Below are positions 10,759-20,199 of a stretch of 64,000 nucleotides of DNA, piece after piece (the stretch's first letter is position 1; every line of letters starts with the position of its first letter). The notes below the pieces were generated by a model that saw nothing but the letters and a program-made list of their open reading frames with translations, did not search any database and had not been told where the DNA came from. Both the position numbers and the translations under genes were made by a program. The DNA lies in contig NZ_JXCA02000002.1 in the NCBI RefSeq assembly GCF_000828085.3, positions 747,070 to 811,069 on the forward strand, in the 5' to 3' direction. Origin of the DNA: Scytonema tolypothrichoides VB-61278 (lineage in GTDB: Bacteria; Cyanobacteriota; Cyanobacteriia; Cyanobacteriales; Nostocaceae).

Positions 10759-11237
10759 ATGAACGATTTCTGAGTAGACAGTTAGGTAGTTAGTGGTGGA
10801 TGAGGCTTTTCTTCGGTGTCTACCACATAAAAAAAATTTAGACTCAACTCTTTTCATGACAGGAACTATGATAATATTCTACCCTACCCTGAGTACAAAT
10901 AGACTATACAGTTTGACTCTAAAACGTTGCTAACAGCCTAATTATGGCGATTTTTGTTTGCAGCAAATAAACTTAACTTAGAAGAAAGAAATGATAAATA
11001 TGCCTTCTTGGCAACCAACTGTAAGCTGAAATAAGGGTGCTTTATAAAAACTTCATAACTTCGGCTTTAAAACTTAGCCTTTATTTCACACTATCAAGTA
11101 AATTCTTTAGTTAAAAACGCAGTAATCCTGTTAAAAAAGAAGATGATAATGTAAGAAGAGTTAATAGAAAATTGCACCAAATCTTAGCTTTGAAAAAAAT
11201 ACGGTGATTTTTGCGGGAGGGTAAGGAGATTTGAGGG
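10759..11237. other. intergenic region with no recognised feature
   Basis: This AT-rich gap between the metK terminator and the histidine kinase presumably holds the kinase promoter. I see no conserved element, repeat array or reading frame of note. A purine-rich GGAGGGTAAGGAG stretch lies just before the kinase ATG. Confidence 0.5.
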
Positions 11238-12962
11238 ATGCAAACTCAAGAGCCAACCGCTGTTGACAGCAATCTGGAAATAACACAAGTGTCAGCCCAA
11301 GAGCCCTCTACTGACGAACTCCCGACTATAGAATTTCCCTCGCCAGGGAAATTCAAAGCTAGTTCTTGGCGTATTCATCAGAAAATAGGCTACGGCTACT
11401 TTCTGGCAATTGGGATTGGTTTTCTAGGCTCGTTGACTGGGTTAGTCATATCCAATTTCTATTTAGGGATAGAAACTAAACAATTAGAGCATGCTCAGTT
11501 TCAAACACAAGTACTGAGTGGTTATAGGAATGCTTTAGTAGATGCACAATTGCATGGCTCTAACTTGGTTGCTGCTATACGAGATCCGCAACGGCGTTCT
11601 AGCAAGAGAGCGGAATTGTTAAGCAGTGTAAAAGACGCTAAGAACGTTGAGCAACGAATTACGAAATTTATAGATAGCAAGCCTGGAAAATTAGCAGTAC
11701 CGGAAGATACTCTACGAGCTATATTAAATGACTACTCGCGTAACCTAGAATCTTACGTTCGCCAAATTGACTCAATCTTGCAGCAGTTTGACCAGCAGCC
11801 AAAACAACAACAACAGATTTCTGTACTCAGAAACGAGTTGCTGGAAATAATGAGCGGTGGAACAGCCATGCGGCTGGATGAGATACGTAAACGGTTAACT
11901 AACAACTTGCAAATTGCTCAACAGCGAGAGCAGAAATTTACAACAGATCTGGCGAACGCAAAAAAAGTCGAGAGATTAATTGCTGTAGCGAGTATGCTGT
12001 TGTCAGTGGCGATCGCAGCAATTGTAGCATGGCGTACTTCTCGGGCGATCGCCGAACCAGTCATTATTGTGACTCAAGTCGCCCAACAAGTCGCGAAAAA
12101 ATCTAACTTTGATTTGCGAGCTCCTATTAGTACAGAAGATGAAATTGGATCACTGGCGAAATCTCTCAATCGTTTGATTGAGCGGGTTTCCGAGCGAACT
12201 AAAGAATTGCAGCAAGCCAAAGAATTAGCAGAAGCTGCTAACAAAGCAAAAGGTCAGTTTCTGGCAAATGTTAGTCACGAGTTACGCACACCGTTAAATG
12301 CGATTATAGGCTTAAGTCAACTGCTGCGCGATGATGCGGTTGATTTTGGGATGTCAGAAGAGTTTATTGACGATCTTGAATCTATCAACACTGCAGGTAG
12401 GCATTTACTGATATTAATCAACGATATCCTCGACTTATCAAAAATTGAAGACGGGAAAATGACTTTCTACCCAGAGACATTTGAACTCGCCCCGCTCATC
12501 AATAACGTTGTTCTCACAGTCAAGCCTTTGGTGGAGAAAAATGGCAATCTTTTAGAAGTGAATTTTGATGGGGAACTTGGCATCATGTACACGGATCAAA
12601 CTAAGCTACGACAGGTTCTGTACAATCTGCTGAGCAACGCTGCCAAGTTTACCACCAACGGTAGGGTGAGATTCATCATCCACAAGGAAATACTAAACGT
12701 TCAAACAAGTCACACTCCTGGAATGATCACGTTTACTGTTGAAGACACAGGCATTGGTATGTCCTATCATCAACAGCAGCAGCTGTTTCAACGCTTTACG
12801 CAAGGAGATGCTTCCACCACGAAAAAATATGGTGGAACTGGACTGGGATTAGCAATTAGCCGTCACTTTTGCCAGATGATGGGTGGTGAAATTTTTGTCA
12901 CAAGTGAACCTGGAGTTGGATCAATTTTCACCGTTCGCCTTCCACTGATAGCTAAAGATTAG
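11238..12962 (+). CDS. membrane sensor histidine kinase (HAMP-HisKA-HATPase)
   Basis: This 574-residue hybrid-free sensor kinase has an N-terminal cytoplasmic tail, membrane helix 1 (about residues 50-73), an extracytoplasmic helical sensor region of about 175 residues, membrane helix 2 (about 250-268, [19 protein letters not shown]) and a HAMP domain (about 270-325). The HisKA domain has the phosphorylated His347 in [14 protein letters not shown]. The HATPase_c domain has its N box ([11 protein letters not shown]), G1 box (VEDTGIGM), F box region and G2 box ([11 protein letters not shown]). No receiver domain is attached and no response regulator gene is nearby, so the partner is elsewhere. 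The signal is unknown. It leads a same-strand run with a Ser/Thr kinase, TPR proteins and a CHAT protein, but 300 bases separate it from the next gene. Confidence 0.93.
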   Translation: MQTQEPTAVDSNLEITQVSAQEPSTDELPTIEFPSPGKFKASSWRIHQKIGYGYFLAIGIGFLGSLTGLVISNFYLGIETKQLEHAQFQTQVLSGYRNALVDAQLHGSNLVAAIRDPQRRSSKRAELLSSVKDAKNVEQRITKFIDSKPGKLAVPEDTLRAILNDYSRNLESYVRQIDSILQQFDQQPKQQQQISVLRNELLEIMSGGTAMRLDEIRKRLTNNLQIAQQREQKFTTDLANAKKVERLIAVASMLLSVAIAAIVAWRTSRAIAEPVIIVTQVAQQVAKKSNFDLRAPISTEDEIGSLAKSLNRLIERVSERTKELQQAKELAEAANKAKGQFLANVSHELRTPLNAIIGLSQLLRDDAVDFGMSEEFIDDLESINTAGRHLLILINDILDLSKIEDGKMTFYPETFELAPLINNVVLTVKPLVEKNGNLLEVNFDGELGIMYTDQTKLRQVLYNLLSNAAKFTTNGRVRFIIHKEILNVQTSHTPGMITFTVEDTGIGMSYHQQQQLFQRFTQGDASTTKKYGGTGLGLAISRHFCQMMGGEIFVTSEPGVGSIFTVRLPLIAKD

Positions 12963-13148
12963 TTTTCTGTAATCAGTCGATTTCAATTTGTAGAATAAAA
13001 TGGTTTATTCTTTGAATTAATGAGCTGTAAACTCAGTCGATCCTGCCTGCACTCAAATTCAAAAGTCAAAACGAATTTGAAATTTTTGAACTGGAGATGG
13101 ATAAGACAGTGCTCGACTAGGGTTCCCCGGCTTGTAGCACCTGGCGTG

Positions 13149-13178
13149 CAGATAAACGCGGATAGCTGCGTGTATCTG
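13149..13178. repeat. imperfect hairpin between the two kinase genes
   Basis: CAGATAAACGCGG pairs with CTGCGTGTATCTG over 13 positions with two mismatches and a 4-base loop. It lies in the 300-base gap before the Ser/Thr kinase. The preceding TTCCCCGGCTTGTAGCACC is like modules in the other GC-rich repeats. Confidence 0.45.
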
Positions 13179-13262
13179 CTTGTATCACTGGTTGCAATGC
13201 GTGAATTCTCCGCATGGGGTATGGGGATTGATAATTCAGTTTTGGGGAGCAAAGACTGAGGC

Positions 13263-15002
13263 ATGATGATAGTCGCCATGATTCGTCCAGGAATGTTACT
13301 TCAAGGACGCTACCGAGTTCTCTGTCAAATTGGTGGCGGTGGTTTTGGTAAAGTGTTTGAAGTGGATGATGGCGGTACCTCCAAAGTTTTAAAAGTTTTG
13401 AGCTTAGAGCGCTTTCATAATCCAACAATTAAAGAAAAGGCGATCGCCCTATTTCAACGAGAAGCTGAATTACTAGGTCGCCTCAAGCACCCTGGTATCC
13501 CGCGTATAGAGTCAGATGGGTATTTTACTTGGTCTGATGGCAATGCTGAACCGTTGCACTGTCTAGTGATGGAGAAAATACCCGGTTCAAATTTGCAACA
13601 GTGGTTACAAGCTAGAGGAAATCAACCACTCACCACAGAACAAGCTCATGAATGGTTAATCGAATTAGTAGAAATACTTAACGAACTACATCAGCATCAA
13701 TATCTTCACCGAGATATTAAACTATCTAACATCATGCTAAGACCCGATGGGCAACTGGTGTTGATCGACTTTGGTGCTGTTAGGGAAGTCACAAACTCTT
13801 ACTTAGAAAAACAAGAAGGCAAACAAACTGGAACTGTACTCGTTTCTCCTGGATTTACCCCTCCAGAACAAGCTGAAGGTCACGCTGTCCCACAGTCAGA
13901 TTTTTTTGCTTTGGGACGAACTTTTGTCTGTTTGCTCACAGGTAAATCTCCTCTTGATTTTCTTAAAAACTCGGCAACAGGAGAACTGATTTGGCGTGAC
14001 CAAGCAACGAGTGTTTCGCCACAATTAGCAAACTTAATTGACCGCCTCATAGCTCCTTTTCCTGGACAGCGACCTCAAAATTGCCAGGAAATCTTAAATT
14101 ATCTTCAAGGCAATCAACAACAGTTTCCACTATCTCAAAATGGAACAGATACTTTACCACCAGATACAGGGTTTGGAGTCAGTACTTTAGGATTAAAGAG
14201 CTTCCTCAAAAATACATTTACTCTTGTATCTAAGTTAGACAAACCAAGAATAGATCAACACAATAACATACAAGATAAAAGTTTACAGAGCCAACAAGAT
14301 AAAAGTTTACAGATCCAAAGTTTACGGAGCCGGAGTTTGAAATTTTTGTTAGCTGGCTCTTTATTACTTGGAGGAGGTTTCAAGTTGTGGAGTCTGGCAC
14401 CAGAAATAGCAGGAAAACTCAATAATGTGGGTTTATCAGAATACAATCATAAAAATTTTACAAAAGCTAAACTATTCTATCAAACATCTCTCTTTTTTCA
14501 GTCAAATTTGCCACAACCTCAATATAATTTAGGCTTGCTGTATGAAGACCAAAATAAGTTTGCTCAAGCCCGCACTGCTTACCAAATAGCTGCTCTGAAG
14601 GGTTTCGATAGAGCTTATAACAACTTGGCACGATTGTACATTTTGGAGAAACAATATGATTTAACAGTATCTATACTACACGAAGGTTTACAACGTACTG
14701 AAGATAACAAAGTTAAATACGCAATGCTGAAAAACTTGGGCTGGGCGTATTTAGAACTGGGGAATTATCAAGAAGCTGAGAACTTTCTTCAAAGGGCAAT
14801 CAAGATTAATGGCGATCGCGCTGCTGCATATTGCCTTCAAGCCAAAGTTTTTGACAAGCAAAATAATAGGCAAAGAGCACTTTCAGCTTTGAAAAATTGT
14901 ATCACATCTGGAAAACCAGAAACGAAAGAAGAAAAACAGTGGATCTCTGAAGCAGCAAAAAAAATTAAGGAGATATCAAAGTCATCCCCCGAAGGGGGTT
15001 GA
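13263..15002 (+). CDS. Hanks-type Ser/Thr protein kinase with C-terminal TPRs
   Basis: The 579-residue protein has an N-terminal kinase domain (about residues 15-280) with glycine loop GGGGFG (24-29), the ATP lysine K44 in KVLKVL, HRDIKLSN with catalytic Asp151, DFG at 169-171 and a TPPEQAEG activation-segment end. A linker with repeated QQDKSLQ segments leads to one membrane helix (about 360-377, FLLAGSLLLGGGFKLW). About four TPR motifs follow (YNHKNFTKAKLFYQTSL, YEDQNKFAQARTAY, YLELGNYQEAENFLQRA), probably outside the cytoplasmic membrane. Three ATG or near-start codons lie within 20 bases; the first is used. It is probably part of a signalling group with the TPR and CHAT genes downstream; targets are unknown. 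Confidence 0.92.
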   Translation: MMIVAMIRPGMLLQGRYRVLCQIGGGGFGKVFEVDDGGTSKVLKVLSLERFHNPTIKEKAIALFQREAELLGRLKHPGIPRIESDGYFTWSDGNAEPLHCLVMEKIPGSNLQQWLQARGNQPLTTEQAHEWLIELVEILNELHQHQYLHRDIKLSNIMLRPDGQLVLIDFGAVREVTNSYLEKQEGKQTGTVLVSPGFTPPEQAEGHAVPQSDFFALGRTFVCLLTGKSPLDFLKNSATGELIWRDQATSVSPQLANLIDRLIAPFPGQRPQNCQEILNYLQGNQQQFPLSQNGTDTLPPDTGFGVSTLGLKSFLKNTFTLVSKLDKPRIDQHNNIQDKSLQSQQDKSLQIQSLRSRSLKFLLAGSLLLGGGFKLWSLAPEIAGKLNNVGLSEYNHKNFTKAKLFYQTSLFFQSNLPQPQYNLGLLYEDQNKFAQARTAYQIAALKGFDRAYNNLARLYILEKQYDLTVSILHEGLQRTEDNKVKYAMLKNLGWAYLELGNYQEAENFLQRAIKINGDRAAAYCLQAKVFDKQNNRQRALSALKNCITSGKPETKEEKQWISEAAKKIKEISKSSPEGG

Positions 15003-15135
15003 TGCTGCGCGTTAGGGTACCTTCATTCATAAATGAAGGGACTTGTACCAATTGCTCCAATCCAAACTAAAATCCAAACTAAAATCCAAAATTTCTTCAA
15101 TTCAAAAATGTAGGTTGGAAAAATTATTTAATTAT

Positions 15136-15163
15136 TTTTGAATTTTGAATTTTGAATTTTGAA
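15136..15163. repeat. TTTTGAA tandem repeat, four copies
   Basis: Four perfect copies of a 7-bp unit lie in the 213-base gap between the kinase and the next gene. A degenerate CCAAACTAAAAT repeat lies just upstream (about 15061-15090). Heptamer arrays of this kind are typical of heterocystous cyanobacteria. Confidence 0.65.
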
Positions 15164-15215
15164 TTGGAGCGAAGCGACGGTTACCCTCCACTTCTAAAAC
15201 CCCAAGGACTCAATA

Positions 15216-16157
15216 ATGAAGTTCAGTGCACTACTAAAAAACAGGATAGTAAAGAGTAAAAAAGCGAAAATAGCCGTTTGTTTTTTTGCTGTTTGCTTGT
15301 TGCTTTTGATATTACTAACACCAAATTTACCACCAGCACTTACCACTCAAGTTAGTCAAATACCCATTGCTCAGCAATGTACAACCATTCAAAGTGGTGA
15401 TCCTCGCAGTCCCACCAACCCTGATATTCCCTACATTATCAGTCCCCGCCGAACGTTGCTACTCACTGACAAGCCAAAGCTACGCTGGAATCAAGTTTTG
15501 GGTGTCAAAAGCTATGATGTCAGTTTACAAAAAGGTGATTCGGTTGTTTGGCAAACAAAAGTGAGTACTAATCAAGTCGTGTATCCAGGAGAACCAAGAC
15601 TAGAAACAGGTGTGGAATATTTGCTGATTGTTAAAGCAGACAACGGTAAATTGTCAACAGATGAAAAACCAAATGCGCGGGGTTTTAGCCTCTTGTCCAA
15701 GGACGAAGCACCAGTTGTCAAAGCAAGCATGACGCAGCTGAACAATCAAAAAGTTTCTGACAAAGTCAAAAATTTTCAACGTGCTTTTTTTTACATAGGG
15801 GCAGATTTAAAATCAGAGGCGATAGAGACACTGGAAACCTTGATAAGTAGTGGTATTAAAGAAACTTCCGTCTATCGTAAGCTTGGCAATCTCTACTGGG
15901 AAACAGGAGTTAATGTGCAAACTGAGATTAATTATTTAAATGCACATAAATTAGCAAGAGCTAATAAGGATATCATACAGCAAGCGCAGATTGCGGAAGC
16001 TTTGGGAGATTTGTATATAGCAATAGATGACCAAAAAACAGCCAGAAATTGGTTGACTCAAGCACGAGATAGTTACAAAACTTTAGGTAATAAGCAAAGA
16101 GTAGAAGAACTAGATGAGCAGATAAAACAACTGAAAACAAACAAATCTACTACATAA
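15216..16157 (+). CDS. exported or membrane-anchored protein with a beta domain and TPR-like helices
   Basis: I do not recognise a named family. The 313-residue protein has a basic N-terminus and a hydrophobic helix (about residues 20-40, IAVCFFAVCLLLLILLTP) that is a signal peptide or anchor. A beta-rich segment follows (about 75-150: PKLRWNQVLGVKSYDVSLQ, GVEYLLIVKADNG), resembling the fibronectin-like fold often fused to caspase-like or TPR proteins in cyanobacteria. Helical repeats of TPR type fill the C-terminal half (AIETLETLISSGI, YRKLGNLYWETG, AEALGDLYIAIDDQKTARNWLTQARDSYKTLG). It lies between a TPR kinase and a TPR-CHAT protein on the same strand, so a shared scaffold or signalling role is possible but not shown. 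Confidence 0.75.
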   Translation: MKFSALLKNRIVKSKKAKIAVCFFAVCLLLLILLTPNLPPALTTQVSQIPIAQQCTTIQSGDPRSPTNPDIPYIISPRRTLLLTDKPKLRWNQVLGVKSYDVSLQKGDSVVWQTKVSTNQVVYPGEPRLETGVEYLLIVKADNGKLSTDEKPNARGFSLLSKDEAPVVKASMTQLNNQKVSDKVKNFQRAFFYIGADLKSEAIETLETLISSGIKETSVYRKLGNLYWETGVNVQTEINYLNAHKLARANKDIIQQAQIAEALGDLYIAIDDQKTARNWLTQARDSYKTLGNKQRVEELDEQIKQLKTNKSTT

Positions 16158-16274
16158 GTTATAAATCAAGACACTGATTAGTAGCTAAATCTAATTAAGC
16201 ATAAAATATAATTGGGAACGTGAGTGCGTGCCCTAAGTATACAAAACAAGCTGAGTGTATACGCCTAAAAGACT

Positions 16275-16382
16275 TACCGTTCGCGCCGTTGGCGTTCGGT
16301 ATGCGCAAAGCGTACGCCTTACGGCGTCCCTTGCGCGTTTCCCTTTGGGACTTACGCTCGTAGCTTCTGCGACAGGAGAAGC
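16275..16382. repeat. GC-rich dispersed repeat block
   Basis: Palindromic modules (CGTTCGCGCCGTTGGCGTTCGG, given only in part: GCGCCGTTGGCG; GCAAAGCGTACGCCTTACGG; TCCCTTTGGGACTTACGCTC) lie in the 383-base gap between two genes. The same kinds of module occur at 1795-1945 and 6075-6250. Confidence 0.6.
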
Positions 16383-16540
16383 AAAGGATAGGGAAGTCAT
16401 TACAAAGACTCTATTTACCTTTTTCAAGGTTGACCGACCACTTAGCATCCGGAATCGTGTAGTTTCTGTTGGTATACATATATGTCTTTAGGTGAAGTTA
16501 AATCTGTTCTATAAATTACCCAACAACAGGAGTATGACAA

Positions 16541-16840
16541 ATGACTGATCAAACATTACACCCTAATCAAGATATCCGTAAAGCGGAAGCCAAAAAACTA
16601 CTAGAACAAGCTAATCAACAGTTAGGAGAAGCTTTAAAATCTTATCAACAAGCACTAGATATCTATCAGGACATGGGTGAAGAGACTGTTGCTACTCTCA
16701 TCTCCTATCTTATTTCTCAGAGCAAGATGCTGACTGTTACTGGCACAGATAAGTCTGGTAGTTCTAAAATAAACTTAACTGCTGCTAGTACTATATTGGG
16801 TAATCGCTCAAGGGTAAAACGTCCTAGTTCTAGGAAGTAA
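16541..16840 (+). CDS. small TPR-like protein
   Basis: The 99-residue product has one or two helical TPR-like units (EAKKLLEQANQQLGEALKSY, QQALDIYQDMGEETVATLIS, about residues 14-60) and a basic, Ser-rich tail ending RVKRPSSRK. The repeat resembles the units of the TPR-CHAT protein encoded 400 bases downstream, so it could be a partner or the remnant of a duplicated TPR gene. An ACAGGAGT ribosome site lies about 10 bases before the ATG. There is no signal peptide. Function unknown. Confidence 0.6.
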   Translation: MTDQTLHPNQDIRKAEAKKLLEQANQQLGEALKSYQQALDIYQDMGEETVATLISYLISQSKMLTVTGTDKSGSSKINLTAASTILGNRSRVKRPSSRK

Positions 16841-17000
16841 AGGAAAACTTAGTAAATCATGTATCTCAATGACTGAATGCGATTTTAAGAAAGTTTCTGA
16901 CAGGTGCATCCCAAAATTGTTCAATAAACCATTTTTAATAACTAAGTGTTGCAGTTGCTTATTTTATTAATAAGCAACTCTTGATTTTAAAATAAATTAA

Positions 17001-17082
17001 AACAGGGAACAGGGAACAGGGAACAGTAAACAGTGAACAGTAAACAGTAAACAGTGAACAGTGAACAGTGAACAGTGAACAG
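17001..17082. repeat. 7-bp tandem repeat array (GGGAACA / GTGAACA / GTAAACA)
   Basis: About eleven copies of a 7-bp unit with small variation run through the array. It is a short tandemly repeated repetitive sequence typical of heterocystous cyanobacteria. It is followed by a GC-rich repeat (17101-17155) and a second heptamer array. Confidence 0.85.
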
Positions 17083-17100
17083 AGTCAGCGATTTCTTGAC

Positions 17101-17155
17101 CCTATGCCCTGCGGGCACGCTACGCGAACGACAAAGCTCAGGGCAAGCCCGCCCT
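17101..17155. repeat. GC-rich dispersed repeat (short copy)
   Basis: CCTATGCCCTGCGGGCACGC followed by TACGCGAACGACAAAGCTC is the same type of module as in the block at 6075-6250. It is sandwiched between two heptamer arrays. Confidence 0.5.
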
Positions 17156-17162
17156 TAACTTG

Positions 17163-17219
17163 TTAACTGATAACTGATAACTGCGGCTGGTACTTGATAA
17201 CTGATAACTGATAACTGTT
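17163..17219. repeat. 7-bp tandem repeat array (TAACTGA) before the CHAT gene
   Basis: About seven copies of TAACTGA lie in two runs, interrupted by CGGCTGGTACT. The array ends 12 bases before the ATG of the TPR-CHAT gene, so it occupies its 5' leader or promoter. Confidence 0.8.
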
Positions 17220-17231
17220 AAAATTTGATTC

Positions 17232-20069
17232 ATGCACTTATCTCTTTTTCTTCGCTTTGGCACAATTGCACTTATTTTGTGTTTATTAAAGACTTCAGTT
17301 GATCAAGGACAACAACTTGTACCTGGTCGTTCTCAAACTGTGAGTCATTCTTTGAGAAAACTCTTACAACCACAAAAACCTGAGAACCTGAAGATAGAAG
17401 CAGACCGACTATCTAATCAAGGGGTAGACCAATATGAGAGCGGTCAGTTTCAAAAAGCCTTAGAAATCTACAAAAAAGCACTAGTCATTTATCAAGAAAT
17501 AGGTGACAAAGAAAATATTAGTAATACACTTAATAGCCTAGGAGCAGTTTCTAGAGAATTAGGTCAATATCCGCAAGCACTGAAATTTTATCAGCAAGCG
17601 TTAGCGATAAGTCGAAAAGTAGATGTTGGCAAAGTTCCTGACACAGAAGAACAGAACAACACAGGACTTATCCTCAATAATATTGGGTTAGTTTATCAAT
17701 CTATGGGACAGTATTCTCAAGCACTAGAATACTATCAGCAAAGTCTTTCCTTAATGCAAAAAATAGAAGAGAATCTAGGCGTTGGAACAGCTTTTAATAG
17801 TATTGGTGGAGTTTATTATGAAAGAGGACAATATTCCCAGGCACTCAAGTTTTTTCAGCAAGCTTTAGTTAATATTCAAAAAGCGAAAGACCCTATAGAA
17901 GAAGCGAATAACCTTAATAAGATTGGACAAGTTTACAGCCAAGTGGGTCAATATTCCCAAGCGCTCAACTTTTATAGGCAAGGTTTAGAAATTTACAAAA
18001 AAAATAATGATAAGTTAGGCGAAGGCACAATTCTTAATAATATTGGTTTCGTCTACAATGTCAGGAAAAAATATTCTCAAGCACGAGATTATTATCAGCA
18101 AGCTTTAGCAGTTTTTAAAAAAACTGATGCTCAGCCAAATATTGGCACTACTCTCAACAATCTAGGGTTTGTTTATCAACAATTGGGCCAGTATTCACAA
18201 GCAGTAGAGTCTATTGAGCAAGCGTTAACCATTCTCCAACAAGTGGGTGATCGTGCTGTCGTTGGGCGTACTCTTGATAGTATGGGAAGCGCTTATAAAG
18301 GTATGGGTCAGTATTCCCAAGCATTAGCGTCATATCAGCAAGCATTAGCAGTTAGTCAAGAAATTGGTGATAGAACTGCGCAAAGGATTACCCTCGGAAA
18401 TATTGGTGATTTACTGGCGCAGCAAAACAAACCACAATTGGCAATCATTTTCTACAAGCAATCTGTGAATGTGACTGAAGCTATACGCGCACAATTGCGA
18501 TCGCTTCCACGAGAACAACAGCAATCTTACACAACAACCATTGCTGATATCTATCGACGTTTAGCTGACTTACTTCTGCAACAAGATCGAGTGCTAGAAG
18601 CACAGCAAGTTTTAGATTTACTTAAAATCCAAGAACTAGACGATTATCTGCATGATGTTCGGGGTAATGAAAAAACTTCCAAAGGAGTTGAGTCACCCTC
18701 TCCAGAACAATCGATTAATCAAGGGTTGAAAGTTATAGCTGATAAACAAATTCAAATCAGCAGACAACTTGGCGAATTGCAAAAAACTCCACCAACTAAC
18801 AGGAAACCCGAAGAAAAGGAAAAAATCGTAGCACTGGAGGCAAATCTTCTCACCGAATTTAACCAATTTATCGACAGTCCAGAAGTGAATGCTTGGTTAG
18901 GACAGCTTAGCCCAAAAACGGCACAACAGATTATACCACTGGAGAATCTCAACAGCTTGCGCGACAATTTGCAGCGTCTTAACCAAAATGCTGTTCTGCT
19001 GTATCCGTTGATTTTAGAAAACCGTCTAGAACTGGTACTAACAACTCCAAATACACCACCAATCCATCGTAGTGTATCTATTAAAAAAGAAGAACTCAAT
19101 CGGGCGATCGCAGATTTTCGTAGCGCCTTAGAAAATCCCGAATCTAACGCCACAGTTCCAGCACAAAAGCTGTATGAATGGTTAATTAAGCCGATAGAAA
19201 AAGACCTCGCAAACGCAGATGCCAAAACAATTGTTTATGCGCCGGATGGACCATTACGTTATATTCCCCTAGCAGCTTTATATGATGGCAAACAATGGTT
19301 AGCGCAGCGTTTCCGCACTAACAATATTACTGCTCTTAGTTTAACAGAAATTGATACCCAACCTTTGTCACAAATAAAAGTTTTAGCTGGAGCAACAACA
19401 CAGCGTCACGTCGTACAATTAGAGTCTGCTTCATTACCATTTAAAGCACTACAATATGCAGGAGCAGAAGTTCAAAATCTTGCTACTATGATGCCAGAAA
19501 CTAAGACACTTTTAGATAATGATTTTAATCGCCAAGCAATGATTCGTTATTTAAATGTCTATACAGTTATTCATATGGCAACTCACGCCAAATTTGTCAA
19601 CGGTCAGCCGCAAGATTCTTTTATTTTGATGGGCGATGGTAGTTTAATTAGGCTACCTGAAATTCAAAAGTTATCTTTACCAAATGTAGATTTGGTTGTG
19701 TTGAGTGCTTGTGAAACAGCAGTCGGTGACCAAATAGGTAAGGGAGAAGAAATTTTAGGTTTTGGCTATCAAGTACAGCGTACAGGAGCAAGAGCTGCGA
19801 TCGCATCCTTATGGCCCGTCAGCGATGGTGGAACACAAGCTTTAATGGATGCTTTTTACGCCTTCTTAAGTCAAGGAAAAATGAGTAAGGCTGAAGCTTT
19901 ACGTCAAGCGCAAATTGCAATGATTACAGGCGATTATTCAGGAATAACTGAGAACCAAGACAAAGGAATTCTCAAATCTACACGCGAGAAGCTACCAGCA
20001 AAAGTTGCAAATCGTCTGAGTCATCCCTATTATTGGGCACCTTTCATTTTAATTGGTAATGGTTTGTAA
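17232..20069 (+). CDS. TPR-CHAT (caspase-like) protein
   Basis: The 945-residue protein starts with a hydrophobic signal or anchor segment (about residues 5-21). About nine TPR units follow (about 60-410), most carrying the core GQYSQALxxYQQAL. A helical linker region with Gln/Lys-rich stretches (about 420-640) leads to a C-terminal CHAT domain (about 645-945). The caspase-type dyad is visible as His785 in HMATHA and Cys827 in VVLSACETAVGD, with GARAAIASLWPVSD and the closing HPYYWAPFILIG. CHAT proteins are proteases in characterised cases, including the TPR-CHAT protease that works with type III-E CRISPR effectors; no CRISPR gene is present here. An intact dyad suggests an active enzyme. A regulator could be one of the kinases or TPR proteins upstream. 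Confidence 0.93.
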   Translation: MHLSLFLRFGTIALILCLLKTSVDQGQQLVPGRSQTVSHSLRKLLQPQKPENLKIEADRLSNQGVDQYESGQFQKALEIYKKALVIYQEIGDKENISNTLNSLGAVSRELGQYPQALKFYQQALAISRKVDVGKVPDTEEQNNTGLILNNIGLVYQSMGQYSQALEYYQQSLSLMQKIEENLGVGTAFNSIGGVYYERGQYSQALKFFQQALVNIQKAKDPIEEANNLNKIGQVYSQVGQYSQALNFYRQGLEIYKKNNDKLGEGTILNNIGFVYNVRKKYSQARDYYQQALAVFKKTDAQPNIGTTLNNLGFVYQQLGQYSQAVESIEQALTILQQVGDRAVVGRTLDSMGSAYKGMGQYSQALASYQQALAVSQEIGDRTAQRITLGNIGDLLAQQNKPQLAIIFYKQSVNVTEAIRAQLRSLPREQQQSYTTTIADIYRRLADLLLQQDRVLEAQQVLDLLKIQELDDYLHDVRGNEKTSKGVESPSPEQSINQGLKVIADKQIQISRQLGELQKTPPTNRKPEEKEKIVALEANLLTEFNQFIDSPEVNAWLGQLSPKTAQQIIPLENLNSLRDNLQRLNQNAVLLYPLILENRLELVLTTPNTPPIHRSVSIKKEELNRAIADFRSALENPESNATVPAQKLYEWLIKPIEKDLANADAKTIVYAPDGPLRYIPLAALYDGKQWLAQRFRTNNITALSLTEIDTQPLSQIKVLAGATTQRHVVQLESASLPFKALQYAGAEVQNLATMMPETKTLLDNDFNRQAMIRYLNVYTVIHMATHAKFVNGQPQDSFILMGDGSLIRLPEIQKLSLPNVDLVVLSACETAVGDQIGKGEEILGFGYQVQRTGARAAIASLWPVSDGGTQALMDAFYAFLSQGKMSKAEALRQAQIAMITGDYSGITENQDKGILKSTREKLPAKVANRLSHPYYWAPFILIGNGL

Positions 20070-20199
20070 ATGTTCACGTCTGGGCGAGTTTGAAATGAAA
20101 TAAACTTTTTACTCCTTATTTAAACTTTAGACACCGTAAGCTGCCCATAATCAAAGGTTATGAGCAGCTATAGCTAGCTTATTGAGTGCTAAATGCAGC

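Noticed and set aside
17001-17220. CRISPR array
   Set aside because: The repeats are 7-bp tandem units without spacers, so they are simple tandem arrays; no cas genes are present.
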